Shown: positions 51,698-63,981, numbered from the stretch's first letter. The stretch is 64,000 bases of DNA from Malachius bipustulatus (GCA_910589415.1 OU342630.1:27189867-27253866); one strand, 5' to 3'. Numbers and translations are program-made. Notes: generated by a model from the letters alone, not told the origin.

Positions 51698-52407
51698 ATA
51701 AACAATAAAACATCTTTGGTTTGGAATTTGGATTGGTTGGTGGTTTTATGCGGTTTTATTCAATGGGTTGTAGCGCACTTGTAGCACGTTGTAGTTATAT
51801 CATTATTGGTTTGTAGTGTTGTGGTAGTGTAGTGTGGTTATTTTATTTCATTTAATATTTCATTCATAATAAATCATTCATAGTACAAAGTTAAAGGTTG
51901 TAGTACTTATGGTGTGTATAGTGTTTGTTGTATTTTGATTTTGTATTTTTGTTGTCTTGTGTTGCGAAGGGTGTGCTTGGCGAGGTGGTGATGGTGAAGG
52001 AGAGGATGTTTGATCTACAACACGTCTCTGGTCAGCGTGTATAAAAAGTAAACTGTAAATTGATTTGAAGAATGATATCGGATTTGGATGCTAATTATTA
52101 TAATAAAATGAAATAATTATGGAGGAATGATTTCAAGTTCAATACTAACTGAAATTTTATTGATAAGAAAAATTGACCCTTCCCATTCAGTAATATTTTC
52201 AAAAATTGTCATGTAGGTATACCTAGTCCCTAGTCCAATCACATATAGAATAATATAGATTCTTAGATGATAAGGAATTTAAGTTTTCGGACTTCATTTT
52301 CCATATTTCTACAGGAAAATGATAGCAAGTGGAAAAGGTCTCCAAATTCCACACAATAAGAGCAATGCGTTATCCTGAAGTAAAGGGACCTGGCGGCTGA
52401 CCCTTTC
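51698..52407. other. Unassigned stretch
   Basis: No coding or repeat signal is strong enough to call. GT-rich plus-strand composition at about 51720-51990. Confidence 0.35.
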
Positions 52408-52650
52408 TGATTGACACCCTGAGTTCCCCTCCACTATAAGTCAAGTCGTTTGGTCAGGTTAGTTTTTTTCCCCTTAATTTCCTTAAAATTTAAGGCCCTT
52501 ACGGCTTTTTTGTGTCTTCTATATTTTATATTTTTTACTTTTCTTCTTTAATTTTCGTGAAATTTCAGGGAAAAAATACCTTACCTGACCAATGACCTGA
52601 CTTAGTGAAGGTGCATGGACTAGTGTAGGGAAACTCAGGGTGTCAATCAG
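52408..52650. mobile_element. MITE with TGACACCCTGAGTTCCCC ends, copy 1
   Basis: CTGATTGACACCCTGAGTTC and its inverse CTCAGGGTGTCAATCAG bound a roughly 243 bp inverted-repeat element with GGTCAGGT../..ACCTGACC further in. Confidence 0.72.
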
Positions 52651-52944
52651 CAACATTGTCGGTAGTGGGGTATGATCCAGGTCCGTATACTTCAAGATTA
52701 CTAGAGCAAGCAGTAGTATTCAATCCTATTTTGTAGATATGGGCATAGACCTTGTTGTTGCGAAAGTGGTTATCGCTCGAATGGTCTAACTTTTTGAATT
52801 TGAAGAATCATGGTTTTTGGAGTCGAACCCGAATTGACGTACTTACGTTTCTCTTTTAGTGTGGCCTTTCTCTTTGCCTCTATTTGCTAAATTGTTGCCC
52901 ATCTCGTGACCCTTTACACCTGAAGGACTGGGTACCTTAAGGTT

Positions 52945-53072
52945 GCTATTGACATCCTTAGTTCACCTCCACTAGCTCCCCTCCACTAAGTCATTTCCTT
53001 AAAATTTCCTTATAATTTATGGCCCTTATGGCTATATTTTATAGTGGAGGGGAACTCTGGGTGTCAAGCAGC
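52945..53072. mobile_element. MITE related to 52408-52650, copy 2
   Basis: GCTATTGACATCCTTAGTTC at the left and GGAACTCTGGGTGTCAAGC at the right, with CCCCTCCACTA / TAGTGGAGGGG inside, match the previous MITE with an internal deletion. Confidence 0.68.
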
Positions 53073-53087
53073 AACATAACCCTAGGT

Positions 53088-54324
53088 CAGTGCTGCCAAC
53101 CCTACTGAAATTTCAGTAGATCTAGGGAAATTTGAATTTTTCTACCGATGACAAGCTCAATCTACCAAAATTTTAACATTTTCTAACAAAAAAATGTGTG
53201 ATATATTTATGATAATTTGCGCACAATAAACAAATATTTCAATGTAAATTAATTACCTGATTACAAATTATTATCAATTACCTGAAGTCTTGCCAATATG
53301 CATAATAGGAGGTAGGAGGTATACACCGTGTTTTAAATTAAGTTTTGCACTATTGCTAACTTCGTTATTATTTGAGCTAGAAAGTCGGTTAAATTAGCAA
53401 ACTAGTAGTATTTTTTCTCCTGAATAAAATGGCGAAAACATAAAAACAATCGAACATCGCGTTCTCGAGATATTAAAAAAATTTATATTTTTTTAATGGA
53501 ACAACCTGTATATTTTTAGATAGATCGGTTGCAAAATTTTTTTAAAGGAAAAAGTCTATGCACTATGACCCTAAAATAAGAAAATTTTACAACACAAACA
53601 AGTTCTGTTATTTGTTTATTTAAAATTAAATCCTTTTCAAGTAACAACAACTCTTATTTTTAGTGTATTTTTTAATCAAAAAAATACACTATGGAGGACG
53701 ACATAATTTTTTACCTTACATTACGTAGGTACACTAAATTATAGTAATTGTCGCAGCCTACTTTGGAGTAATAAAATGATGAATAATTAATGAATTTATT
53801 ATTTTAGGATCATAGTGTATAAAGACTTTTTCCTTTAAAAAAAATTTGCAACCATCCATGTAAAAATATACAGGCTGTTCCTTGAAAGCATATTTTATAA
53901 ATATCCATTTTTTTTTAAATATCTCGAAAACGCGATGTTCATTTGTTTTTCTGTTTTTGCCATTTTATTCAGGAGAAAAAATACTACCAACGAAGTTACC
54001 AATAGTGCCGACTTAATTTAAATTTTAAAACACGGTGTATATTATCAACAAAGCAAATGAAGAATCCTATTATTTACGCACGTGGGAACTGTCCTCTATT
54101 AGTAGCATTATGAAGAACAAAGAAATTTTAACATTTTCAGCTGAAGAAACAGGCGCAGAACGCAATATTTAACTCCAACTGCGGCTTTATTCGTTATATT
54201 GAAAATCAACAACCCGAATTAGACTGTATTAAAAAAATTCTTGGTTCTACCGAAATTTGGCAACATCTACCGAAATTCGCTTCCAAATCTACTGCATTTT
54301 AGTCTTCATGGGCTGGCAGCACTG
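53088..54324. mobile_element. hAT non-autonomous element (CAGTGCTGCC ends) with nested palindrome
   Basis: Ends CAGTGCTGCCAACC and, inverted, CAGTGCTGCCAGCC; exact 8 bp target duplication CCCTAGGT (53080-53087, 54325-54332). The CAGTG..GCC terminus is classical for hAT. It contains the TA-flanked palindrome 53324-54037. The remaining 520 bp have no transposase. Confidence 0.88.
53324..54037. mobile_element. 714 bp TA-flanked palindrome, CACCGTGTTTT ends
   Basis: CACCGTGTTTTAAATTAAG at the left and its inverse TTTTAAAACACGGTG at the right, TA on both sides. Arms include TTTCTCCTGAATAAAATGGC / GCCATTTTATTCAGGAGAAA and GATCATAGTGTATAAAGACT against AGTCTATGCACTATGACCCT. It is non-coding. Confidence 0.83.
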
Positions 54325-54332
54325 CCCTAGGT

Positions 54333-56889
54333 ACCTACCTATCCAACAATATGAAATTGATGTGGTAATGTTAAAAATATACCTACAGATGGCTGGCCAC
54401 TTATATTTCACTGTGATTCTTTCATTGTTGTATTCTATGTTTATTGTAGTTTCATTGTAGTTCTTTCTTTTTGCAAATATCTTACAGATTATTTTTACGG
54501 GACCAGGGAACAATGGGGGTGCTGGGTTGGTAAAACACGCACAGGCAATGGATTTTATTTTGTATGACATATTACTGAGGCCACTGTCAAACTAAGGTCA
54601 CTTTCCCCCATGATGCAACGTGTATGCGTAAAGGTCACTTGTATTCTAAACTAATGATGGTGCTTTTTAGTTGGCGCATAGATCCATTCATACACAGAGC
54701 CAGACTCAGTACTGTATTATATGATGTATTTTATATGGAATCTCTTTTTGTCAATTTCTCCCTTGAAATCATAATTGATTCCGGACTGTTTTGCCGTAGT
54801 AAGTTTCCCTCTTGTTATCGATTTGCACAGACTTGCAGTAGTACTCAGCTACTCCTAGAGCCTAATCCTAGAGAGTGACACTATCTCCCATGATCTGTAT
54901 AATGACCATAAGAATGGTAGTCATAGATAATTTAATGTGAGAGATTCAGAGTTGGTAGAGATGCCCTGGCCCTGATTCTTTATCTTCATTAGAGCATTAG
55001 AATTGGTTGACTTTATCTATCTGAGACATTCCTAGACATCTGAGAAGATTACAGTTGTCTTGGTTATTTTTCTTTTTTTTATACTAATATAGTATAGCTT
55101 TCTAACTCTTCGTTGCCTATTGACTTCTTGGTCAGTTCACTGAGAAACTGAAGGTTACCTTTTTGAACGTAGACACAAGACACCGCTGGGTCATCTTATT
55201 TTGGAGCCAATATAAGCGTCTGTAAAGATTGGGTTGCAAACATATTTACAAACAAAGTCACTATTTACAGATTAGCTTTTTATTCGATTATTTTTATTTT
55301 GCGCTATCGAAGGCTTCAGTTAAGTGATGTGTATTTGTGTGTTTACAAAACTTAAGATTCTGAAACATTTTTAATAGCAAACTAGTTTTTACAATGATGG
55401 CGAGGCATTTCTTCACTTTCTGAGAGGATTACATTAATTGAGGTGGAGTTCATGAAAACTTAAGGCTGTTCTTATGGCTCTATATCCATGCTGGCAACAC
55501 TTTATTCGATGATCCGAATAAAAAAACTAGCGTAATCTAAATGGGATAGATCATGATTTGTATTATGTTGATCATATTGGATGGGTGGCCTCTCCATTTA
55601 GTCTTGCATAACATCTTCATAAGATTAATTTCATTAAGGTCTTAGCATTAACTTTCTAAAAGCCCTTAGCTCCAGTCGCTGCAAGTATAAGTTGGTCTGG
55701 AACTGTCAACTTACCTTGAATCCTTGAGCCTTGAATGCTCTAGCAAGGAGCAACAAAGTAACTCTGATCTGGATTCCGGGCCAAGAAAAATAATAATAGG
55801 AAATAAACTAAAATAACTCAATTAGGTAATATATAGGTAAGTTTAATAAAAAAACAAAAGCTAGAAAATTCAACCAAATTGCTCTTAATAATAATATCAT
55901 TGCACTGAAAACTATTTTCTTGTAACATGGGAAAATTGATGAATTTTCATGTTATTTATTGAAACAAAAGTATCTAAAAAAATCTTTCTATCAGGCTTAA
56001 ATTTTGGATTTCTATCAGATCTTCATGCATAATAATTTATCACAGGGCTGGACTCTCATTTTTTCAACTATCAAAAAATGCTATATTTCTTTTAATTATG
56101 ACCTGATTGAGAAAAGTTATTTGAAAAAGTTGTTTGTCTTAATGAATTCTTCAGGGTGTTAAAAAAATTATCCAACTTAAAAATCACCCTTATGTGTAAG
56201 GTGGTCACTGGTCATTGGTGGATTTACCCTTTCTGAAATCTGATTGGTATTGATATAATTTATTTAAGTTTTCTTATGACCGGTCTTATCTGTTTTTGGT
56301 TATTATTTCTGCAGTTTTTTGTATACAGGAGAAAGGAGGTAAGAGAAATTGGACACAGCAAGTAGCCAGTCCAGGTTGCGATCCTTTGTGGTTTTTAAAT
56401 GGGGGTAAATCAGCTCTGTGTCATGAGACTGGGAAAGGAAAATATACATTCTTTAATAAATCGTTGAAGATGTCTAGTAACTTTGTCAGGAAATTATTGC
56501 AGATCAGGTTAATGATTGATCATCGAAAAGTAAATCCCTTCTTCTGCGAGGGCTATGTCTTACCTGTCTATAGGTGCTTTCAATTCTGGCATCAGGAGTG
56601 GTTGTGATTCCTCTTTGGTAAAAGTAGTACTCTGTGGTTTGCATAAAGTTTGGCGAACAAACATGCTCCTATATCTCCTTGTTATGAAGTTTGTTTATTT
56701 GTTGTACATCTCCTACATAAAAAGCGTTTGACCTTTTTATGCTAATTTTTCTAATTGATCTGAAACTGCCTCATGGATTTCGATCCTTACTGCTGCATTA
56801 ACGTATGTATTGTTACACTTCCTTTTTTTTTACTATATTTTTCACATCCTTTACTCCATATGTGAACAAGAGTTTATACAAGGTTTATG
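54333..56889. other. 2.5 kb without recognised feature
   Basis: The longest open frame (56296-56607, 103 codons) has no recognisable domain and no supporting splice context. A short piece near 54497-54545 resembles 16388-16440 (CGGGACC...GTGCTGGG). It may be unique intergenic sequence. Confidence 0.4.
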
Positions 56890-56973
56890 CAAGATGCATG
56901 TTAATTAAGAATGGGGCCAAACAAACTTCAAGGGGCGGTTCTTTGAGTGATTATAAGATGAAAAGTTCATATA

Positions 56974-57815
56974 CAGGGCGAGTCCCCTAAGATGGAAAGC
57001 TCAATTACACCTACACCATTAAATATGTATATCAAAATGAACCAAAAAGTGCTGTAAATGGGAGGGTAAAAATTATTTTCAGATACACAGGGTGGCCCAA
57101 TATCGCTGTACGCCATGCAACTTTGTTATTTTAAATAGGACACCCTCTATATTATTACATTTGCATATTTTTTGAGAAAAGTCAAAAAGAATGGTTTGTA
57201 AAGTTGAAGTTTGTAATGAGCAGTTTATGAGTTATAAACAAATGAAAATCACGATTTTTCATTTTCAAAGCAGCTTATATTGAAAACGGCTCGAGATATG
57301 GGAAAACGGCTTACGTGTCCCTATCTTAAATTTTCATCCGGTGTCCTCTTGGATGGATGAAATTTTTATACAGAGTGGTAAAAAATTTTATCATTTTTAT
57401 CACCCGATATAAAAATTTCAGCTACATGATGGGATACCAAAAATGAAAAATTAAGATAGGAACATGTAAGCCGTTTTCCTTTATCTTGAGCTGTTTTTAA
57501 GATACGCTGCTTTGAAAATGAAAAATCGCGAATTTCATTTGTTTATAACTCATAAATTGCTCATTACAAACTTCAACTTTACAAACCATTCTTTTTTACT
57601 TTTCTCAGATAATCTGAAGATGTAATAATATAGAGGATGTCCTATTTAAAATAACAAAGTTGCATGGTGTACAGCGATATTGGGCCATCCTGTGTATCTG
57701 AAAATAACTTTACAAACTGCACTTTGCCCTCCTCTTAACAGCACTTTTTGGTTCATTTCGATATCTTTAATGGTGTAGGTGTAATCGAGCTTTCCATCTT
57801 AGGGGACTCACCCTG
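56974..57815. mobile_element. 842 bp TA-flanked palindrome with inner layer (core A)
   Basis: It starts CAGGGCGAGTCCCCTAAGAT and ends with the inverse; TA on both sides. A second concentric layer (57086-57694) starts CACAGGGTGGCCCAATATCG, also between TAs. The innermost part has core A words: TTATAAACAAATGAAAATC, AAAACGGCT, GGCTTACGTGTCCCTATCTT, TATACAGAGTGGTAAAAAAT. Confidence 0.85.
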
Positions 57816-59019
57816 TATAAACATAGGCCCGGAAATGCCTTTTTAATTTTTTCCTAGATACAACAGGGTGTTTTGCTTTTATTAAAAAATCGCCTTTTTC
57901 GAAAATATCTCTAATATACTTTACCCGATATTCTTGAAATTTGGCAGTTTCATTTATTTGGCTGTAGTAAGGGGCTAATTTAGCCACAATAGACCTCGCT
58001 CGCAGTGTAAGTGTCACAATGGCCCACTCACAAGAAATCTAAAGGCGCTAATTTAGTCCCAACTAGATTATAATTATTAAGTCCAGTGGCGTCCCAGGGA
58101 GCACCTCAACAAGTATTTTATTGAAAAAAACTTTTAAGAAGAGTACTTTTTTTTAATTTTGATATTTTTTTCAGATTACGCGACTGAACATACAATTATT
58201 ATTTTGTCTCGTGAATTTTTTTATATCTTGGTTAGTTTTGAGAGAAAAAAAATCCACTTAGGTAATTGCATATTCCTGGACCATACAAATAATGGGGAAA
58301 ATTTTCTTTTGTAAATTTTTTTTTCATTATTTTTTAATAATAATATTCAAAAACAACAACAAATAAACACTAAATTGAGTACATTTCTTCATATCTAAAC
58401 TAATTTTTTTTACCTGAATGTTTTTTGATTGTTCCAGGGATATACAGTGTGTGTCACAGGCATGGTACACCCCCTTTTTTTTTCTTTTTTTTTTTTGAGA
58501 TAATTTTTTGACATTTGGTACGTCGCATATTCGCAATAAAGCGCACTTTTTAGCAGAAAATTTAATTTTTTACCACATCCGGTTTTTCCGGAAATAATAC
58601 AAGCTTTTTATTTTTAAATGGGACACCCTATATATTATTATATTTTTGGATTCTATACATTTGTACAAATCCAACAATACCACTAAGTACCATTTTAAAT
58701 GTCAAATTTGTTTTTATTTAATTTTTTATTTTTCAATTATAGTGTGCCATGACTTCAGTTGTGTTCGTCACAGATGCAAAATGGGTACACTAAAATGTCC
58801 CTTATTAAGAGTACTAGTAGATGGTACCTCGGTACCAATATGGTACCATTTGAAAAAAAACGAATCCAGCTCAAAAAATCATTCCGGTGCGCATAATTTA
58901 TCCATAAATCACTTAATTTAGTACTTTGAACAAAAATTCGATTTTTCTGGCATTAGATGATCCAATTGGAGTAAAATGAAATAGTCATGGACGAAATAGT
59001 CGGACGAAATACCTACTTC

Positions 59020-60645
59020 TTTACTAAAGACCTGCATACATGCTATATCTAAGCCTCTTGCTGAAGTTATTAATTGTTCCTTGCTTGAGGGGGTTTTTCC
59101 CTTGTCACTGAAAAATGCCAAAGTCATCCCACTGTACAAAAAAGGTAACCCTGATGACTTCGATAATTACAGGCCGATTAGTGTATTGTCCGCTTTTTCC
59201 AAATTCTTTGAAAAGATTATGTACGACAGAATTGTGCATTTTTTCAGGACTTACAATCTGTTTGAAACATTCCAAATGGCTTCTTAAAGGACAAATCTGT
59301 GGAGACGGCAATTTTTGAGTATTTGACAGAGATTCTGAACGCTTTTGAGAGAGGCGACTTGGCCTGTGGCCTGTTCCTTGACCTCTCGAAGGCATTCGAT
59401 TCGATTAGTCATGAATTTCTGCTCGACAAATTGTGTGATTATGGTGTTAGGGGGCAGGCTCACTTATGGCTCAGATCATATCTTAGTGGACGATGTCAGA
59501 GTGTACTTCTGCGTGATGGCAATAAAACTGCGCACTCTAGTAAGTTGGACGTAACTCTTGGTGTCCCACAGGGAAGCATTCTTGGACCACTTCTTTTCAT
59601 CATTTTTATAAATGATCTACCTATAACCATCAAGGACACTAATAGTACTCTTATAAACTATGCTGATGATACCAACGTACTTGTCAGGGGTCCATTATTG
59701 TGCGACCTGATCGGTAACAGCGATTATCAGCTTTCTCTTATTTCTGAGTGGTTTCTTGAGAACGGGTTGGTTCTGAATCAGGGTAAAACACAATGTGTTG
59801 TATTCAGAACTACCCACAACAGGACATCTATTCCTGATAAGCTGTTGTTGGAGCGTGCTACAATAAACATTTCCGATAACAGTAAAATGCTTGGGATTTA
59901 CATTGACTCTAATGTTAATTGGTATGCTCATGTAGGTCATTTGTGCAACAGACTGTCTTCTTGTTGCTATGCATTGAGGATTCTTGCTACCCATACATGC
60001 TACGAGGTACTTAGGACAGCATACTTTGGGAACTTTCATTCCCTGCTGAGGTATGGTGTAATTTTCTGGGGACAGTCATCAAGGATAGTAGAGGTCTTTA
60101 AAATCCAAAAGAGAGCGATCAGAATAATCCATGGGATAAAACCTCGTGGCAGCTGTCGAGGAACTTTTAGAAATAACAATATTCTAACCACTACAGCCAC
60201 TTACATATACGAGTGCGTAATGTTCCTGAGAAAGTATCCGCATTATTTCAACACGTTTGTTCCTGATCATCGGCATGATACGAGATTCCCAATGTTGTTA
60301 CATTACCCTGCTCACAGGTTAACTTCAACTGAAAGGGGACCTCTTTATTCTAGTATACGATTTTACAACCACCTTCCTAATAGCCTGAAAGGTGAGAGCA
60401 AATAAGTTGTTTTAAGGTAAAACTGGTTGATTACTTATGTAATCTTGAACCTTATTCTGTGGCTGAGTTTATGGCAGTGGCTTAAAACTTAGAACTTATT
60501 GTTTATTTAAGGAGTTGGACTGGCAGAGCCAGTTCTTATTTAGTGTAATTTAGCTTAGATATTTTGTTATTGTATTTGACTTGTTTCAAACTTGTAATTC
60601 TTGCAATGGTTTTGGAATAAAGTTGTCTATCTATCTATCTATCTA
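59020..60645 (+). mobile_element. CR1/Jockey-like LINE, 5' truncated, (TCTA)n tail
   Basis: Coding starts within RT (ISKPLAEVINCSLLEGVFPL, NYRPISVLSAFSKFFEKIMY) and runs to 60405. The 3' end is GGAATAAAGTTG followed by (TCTA)n at 60627-60645. It occupies the centre of the palindrome at 58445-60950. Confidence 0.85.
59299..60405 (+). pseudogene. LINE reverse transcriptase, open C-terminal 368 codons
   Basis: The frame contains GLFLDLSKAFDSISHEFLLD, LRSYLSGRCQSVLL, VTLGVPQGSILGPLLFIIFI, LINYADDTNVLV (catalytic YADD), EWFLENGLVLNQGKTQCVVF, LGIYIDSNVNWYAHV and FKIQKRAIRIIHGI. It is separated from the upstream RT part (59040-59287) by a frameshift near 59285. The endonuclease is lost. RT palm and fingers are otherwise well preserved, so the copy is fairly young. 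Confidence 0.85.
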
Positions 60646-61496
60646 TCATGGCATGGCACACTATAATAATTGAGAAATAAAAAATTACATAAAAACAAAT
60701 TTGACATTTAAAATGGCACTTATGTGGTATTGTTAGATTCGTACAAATGTATAGAATGCAAAAATATAATAATATATAGGGTGTCCCATTGAAAAATAAA
60801 AAGTTGGTAACATTTCCGGAAAAACCGGATGTGGGAAAAAATTCAATTTTCTGGCGCTCTATCGAGAATATTCGACGTACCAAATTTCAAAAAATTATCT
60901 CAAAAAATAAAGAAACAAAAGGGGGTGTACCATGCCTGTGACACACACTGTATGCAATTAAGCAGTTCTTATTTTTTATCTCAAGAACGAAGCAAGATAC
61001 GAAAAAAATTAATATACAAAAAAGTTGTACTTGTAGTTGCTCAACTTGACAAAAAAAATCAACAAAAAATCCATTGGCATGCATTTTTAAAAAGTTTTTT
61101 CGAATTAATATTTTTAAGGATGCCGCTCGGGATGCCACTGGACTGATAATTTTAATCCAGTTAAAGGTAAATTAATCTCTTACTACTACAAATGAAACTG
61201 CCAAATTTCAACAAAATTAGCTAAAAGATATTTAAGATATTTTCGAAAAAGACAATTTTTTAATAAAAGTTTAACTATTTATCTGTATCTTGAAAAATAT
61301 GCATTTCCGGACCTATGTTTAAATGAACTTTTCGTCTTATAATCATATCACTCAATGAATCACCCCCTGAAGTTTGGCCCCATACTTAATTAACACCCTG
61401 TATAATATTATGATTGCGTGATTGAAGATTGAACTGAATTAGTTTTTTTTTATTAGCTGCGGAAATAGAGGACCTTTCGACGATTTTTCTTCATAT

Positions 61497-62758
61497 TGTT
61501 ACGGGTCTCACAATAATAAATTCACCACTTAAAAGTCTTGCAAATTACTTTATTGACTAACCCAAGTCATAACCTCTAATTCTAATTCTAAATAAACACA
61601 CTAAACACAGCTTCTATACAGGGTGATTCAAAATTGAGTGCAAATATTTTGAGGGCTTATTTACTAGCCAAAAATAAGAAGTTTTTTTCATATAATCGTA
61701 TGCCCTAGCTTGCTTTGTTTTCTAGATACAGGGGGGGGGGGGGTAAAATTTTGAAAAAAAAAATCGATTTTTACAATTTCTCAAAAACCTCTCAGCCGAT
61801 TTAAATATAATTTTATAGGCTTATTTGTTATCATAAAGATCTTCCTTTGATGGGAATAACATGAATTTATTGATTCCAGTGGCGTCTCAGGTGGCTACCT
61901 GAATTAAATTAAATGAATCTCAACAATCGATGTGAATTTATTACTTGTTTTAATAGAACCTGGTCAACCTGGCACAGATTTTGATTTTTTTTCTTGGAGA
62001 CAAAGCTAGATACGAGTAAAGCTCCAGGAGGCAAGAAAGTTACAATATTGACCGCTTAATCTAAAAAAATATAAATTGACAAAAGAGCAGTGGCGTATCA
62101 TAATTTTACCTAAGTATCAAGTAGGTAGCCCTCTGAGACGCCACTGGAATTAATAAATTTATGTTATTCCCATTAAAGGAAGTTCCTTATAACGACAAAT
62201 AACCCTACCAAATTTTATTTAAATCGGCTGAAAGGTTTTTGAGTAATTAATAAAAAATCGATTTTTTTTCAAAATTTTACACTCTGTATCCAGAAAACGA
62301 AACAAGTTAGGACATACGATTATATGAAAAAAAAACTTCTTATTTTTGGCTGTCAAATAAGCCCTTAAAATATTTGCACTCAATTTTGAATTACCCTGTA
62401 TCATTCGCTATACTGTCACTACTGGCTCCCTTACTTCACACTTCACTTCACTACTGCTCTGTCTATACTTCAGCTTTCACTAGTTACACTAGTTACTACT
62501 GCTCTGTCTTCAGCTTCACTCCACGTCCAGACTACTACTACTGACCCGCAGCCACACGGCGGCCCTTATATAGTCCCCCGACGCGTCGTCGAAACAGTAG
62601 GTACCTTCTCGTAGGTCGTAGAAAGAACTCACACCGGCACATCGGCCGTGGATTCTGGAAATGTCAGACTGTTCGGCGAGACCACTCCAGCAATCCATAG
62701 AACTAACAACTATCCGTCAATGTGTCATATGACATGTGACTGGAATTGTCGCGAACAT
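61497..62758 (-). repeat. Probable solo LTR, minus strand, with nested palindrome
   Basis: On the minus strand the sequence would start TGTTCGCGACAATTCC, carry a TATA box (CTATATAAGGGCC at about 62568) and an AATAAA near 61552, and end GTGAGACCCGTAACA. These are LTR features (U3, R, U5 order). No internal retroviral-type genes adjoin and no target duplication is seen, so the ends are approximate and the family is unassigned. Confidence 0.5.
61619..62398. mobile_element. 780 bp TA-flanked palindrome (core C)
   Basis: CAGGGTGATTCAAAATTGAG at the left and CTCAATTTTGAATTACCCTG at the right, TA on both sides. Inner words CCAGTGGCGTCTCAG / CTGAGACGCCACTGG match those in the outer arms of the 56890-61400 palindrome. 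It is inserted in the probable LTR. Confidence 0.85.
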
Positions 62759-63119
62759 GTCATTGACTAACTCAGTATAAAAAAAGAATGTAAACAGAAC
62801 AAGCAAATGGTGGACTATAATGTTAAAGGTTAAAGAAGCAATTACTAGAATTTTTCCAGAGCGGTCTCGTTATAGTATATTCTCATAGTAACTGCCGTAT
62901 GTTGTCTAATTTCTCCATAAGGGGAGTGAGACCCCCCTCCCCCAGGGGTGAGCAATGAATGACCATGATGAAGCACCTTTATCCGATAGGTTTCAGGATG
63001 GACTTAATTATTGAATATTTAGGGAAGAAGAGGTCAATAATTTTTTTTTTAAATTGAAGGGACTCACAGAAAATTTTTGATAATGTATCCACCGATATCT
63101 ATTAATAATTATAGTTTTA
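62759..63119. other. Spacer, no feature
   Basis: No gene or repeat boundary is supported apart from the flanking elements. Confidence 0.4.
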
Positions 63120-63121
63120 TA

Positions 63122-63981
63122 CAGGGTGATTGATTGAAACGCCACATTAGAAAAAAATCGACTTCCAAATGATCTAGGAATCTGAAATTTGGAACTTAGG
63201 CACTATACCTAATAACGAGTCAAAATGAAATATTACGAAGATGGCAGCACATTTAAAAATGGCGAAAGCAATGGCCATTTTTGGTTTTTTTAAATGGGAC
63301 ACCCCATACATTATTGCATTTTCAGATTGTCTGAGAAAATGTAATAACAATGGTGCTTATAGTTGTATTTTAAATTGAGTAGGCTATGACTTATAAACAA
63401 GTGAAAATCGTGATTTTCCAACTTTAAAGACATTTACCACGAAAACGGCTCAAGATATCAGAAAACGGCTTACATGTCCCTATCTAAAATTTTTATCTGG
63501 TATCTTACTGTATAGTTTAAATGTTTATACAGGGTGATGTAAAATCTGATAATTTTCACCACCTTGTATAAACATTTAAACTGCATAATTGGATGCCTTA
63601 TAAAAAGTTAAGATAGGAACATGCGAACATGTAAGCCGTTTTTTGATATTATGGGCCGTTTTCGTGGTAAGTGGGTTTAAAGTTGGAAAATTGCGATTTT
63701 CACTTGTTTATAACTCATAGCTGACTCAATTTAAACTGCAACTATAAGCACCATTGTTATTACATTTTCTCAGACAATCTTAAAATGCAATACTATATGG
63801 TATGTCCCATTTAAAAAAACAAAGATGGCCATTGCTTTCGCCATTTTTAAATGTGCCGCCATCTTGGTAATATTTCATTTTGACTCGTTATTAGGTATGT
63901 TGCCCAAGTTCCAAATTTCAGATTCCTAGATCATTTGGAAGTCGAATTGTTTCTAATGTGGCGTTTCAATCAATCACCCTG
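63122..63981. mobile_element. 860 bp TA-flanked palindrome (core A)
   Basis: CAGGGTGATTGATTGAAACG and its inverse CGTTTCAATCAATCACCCTG bound the element, with TA outside each. An inner layer has AAATGGGACACCCCATACAT / ATGGTATGTCCCATTT, then core A words (AGATTGTCTGAGAAAATG, TTATAAACAAGTGAAAATCG, AAAACGGCTCAAGATA, CGGCTTACATGTCCCTATCT) and TATACAGGGTGATGTAAAAT at the centre. Confidence 0.87.

Larger units (their letters stand above)
58445..60950. mobile_element. TA-flanked palindrome, LINE inserted at its centre
   Basis: CAGTGTGTGTCACAGGCATG at the left pairs with CATGCCTGTGACACACACTG at the right, TA on each side. The arms (about 300 bp) continue through CCGGTTTTTCCGGAAAT, AAATGGGACACCCTATATAT and TTTAAATGTCAAATTTG to TAGTGTGCCATGAC on the left and GGCATGGCACACTA on the right. 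The LINE 59020-60645 lies between. Confidence 0.83.
56890..61400. mobile_element. Old 4.5 kb palindrome holding further palindromes and a LINE
   Basis: Left arm TTAATTAAGAATGGGGCC, GATTATAAGATGAAAAGTTC matches the inverse of the right arm (GAACTTTTCGTCTTATAATC, GGCCCCATACTTAATTAACA) ending ..ACCCTG-TA at 61400. Further in, ACATAGGCCCGGAAATGCC (57820) pairs with GCATTTCCGGACCTATGT (61298), and GTCCAGTGGCGTCCCAG (58081) with GATGCCACTGGAC (61130). Arms are diverged, so it is older than the elements inside it. Confidence 0.72.

Noticed and set aside
56296..56607. 103-codon open frame in the unannotated 54-57 kb stretch
   Set aside because: No domain, no splice context and ordinary composition; it cannot be distinguished from chance.
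61491..62763. Exact LTR ends and target duplication for the probable solo LTR
   Set aside because: Neither candidate start (TGTTCGCG or TGTTTACA on the minus strand) gives matching flanks, so the boundaries are left approximate.
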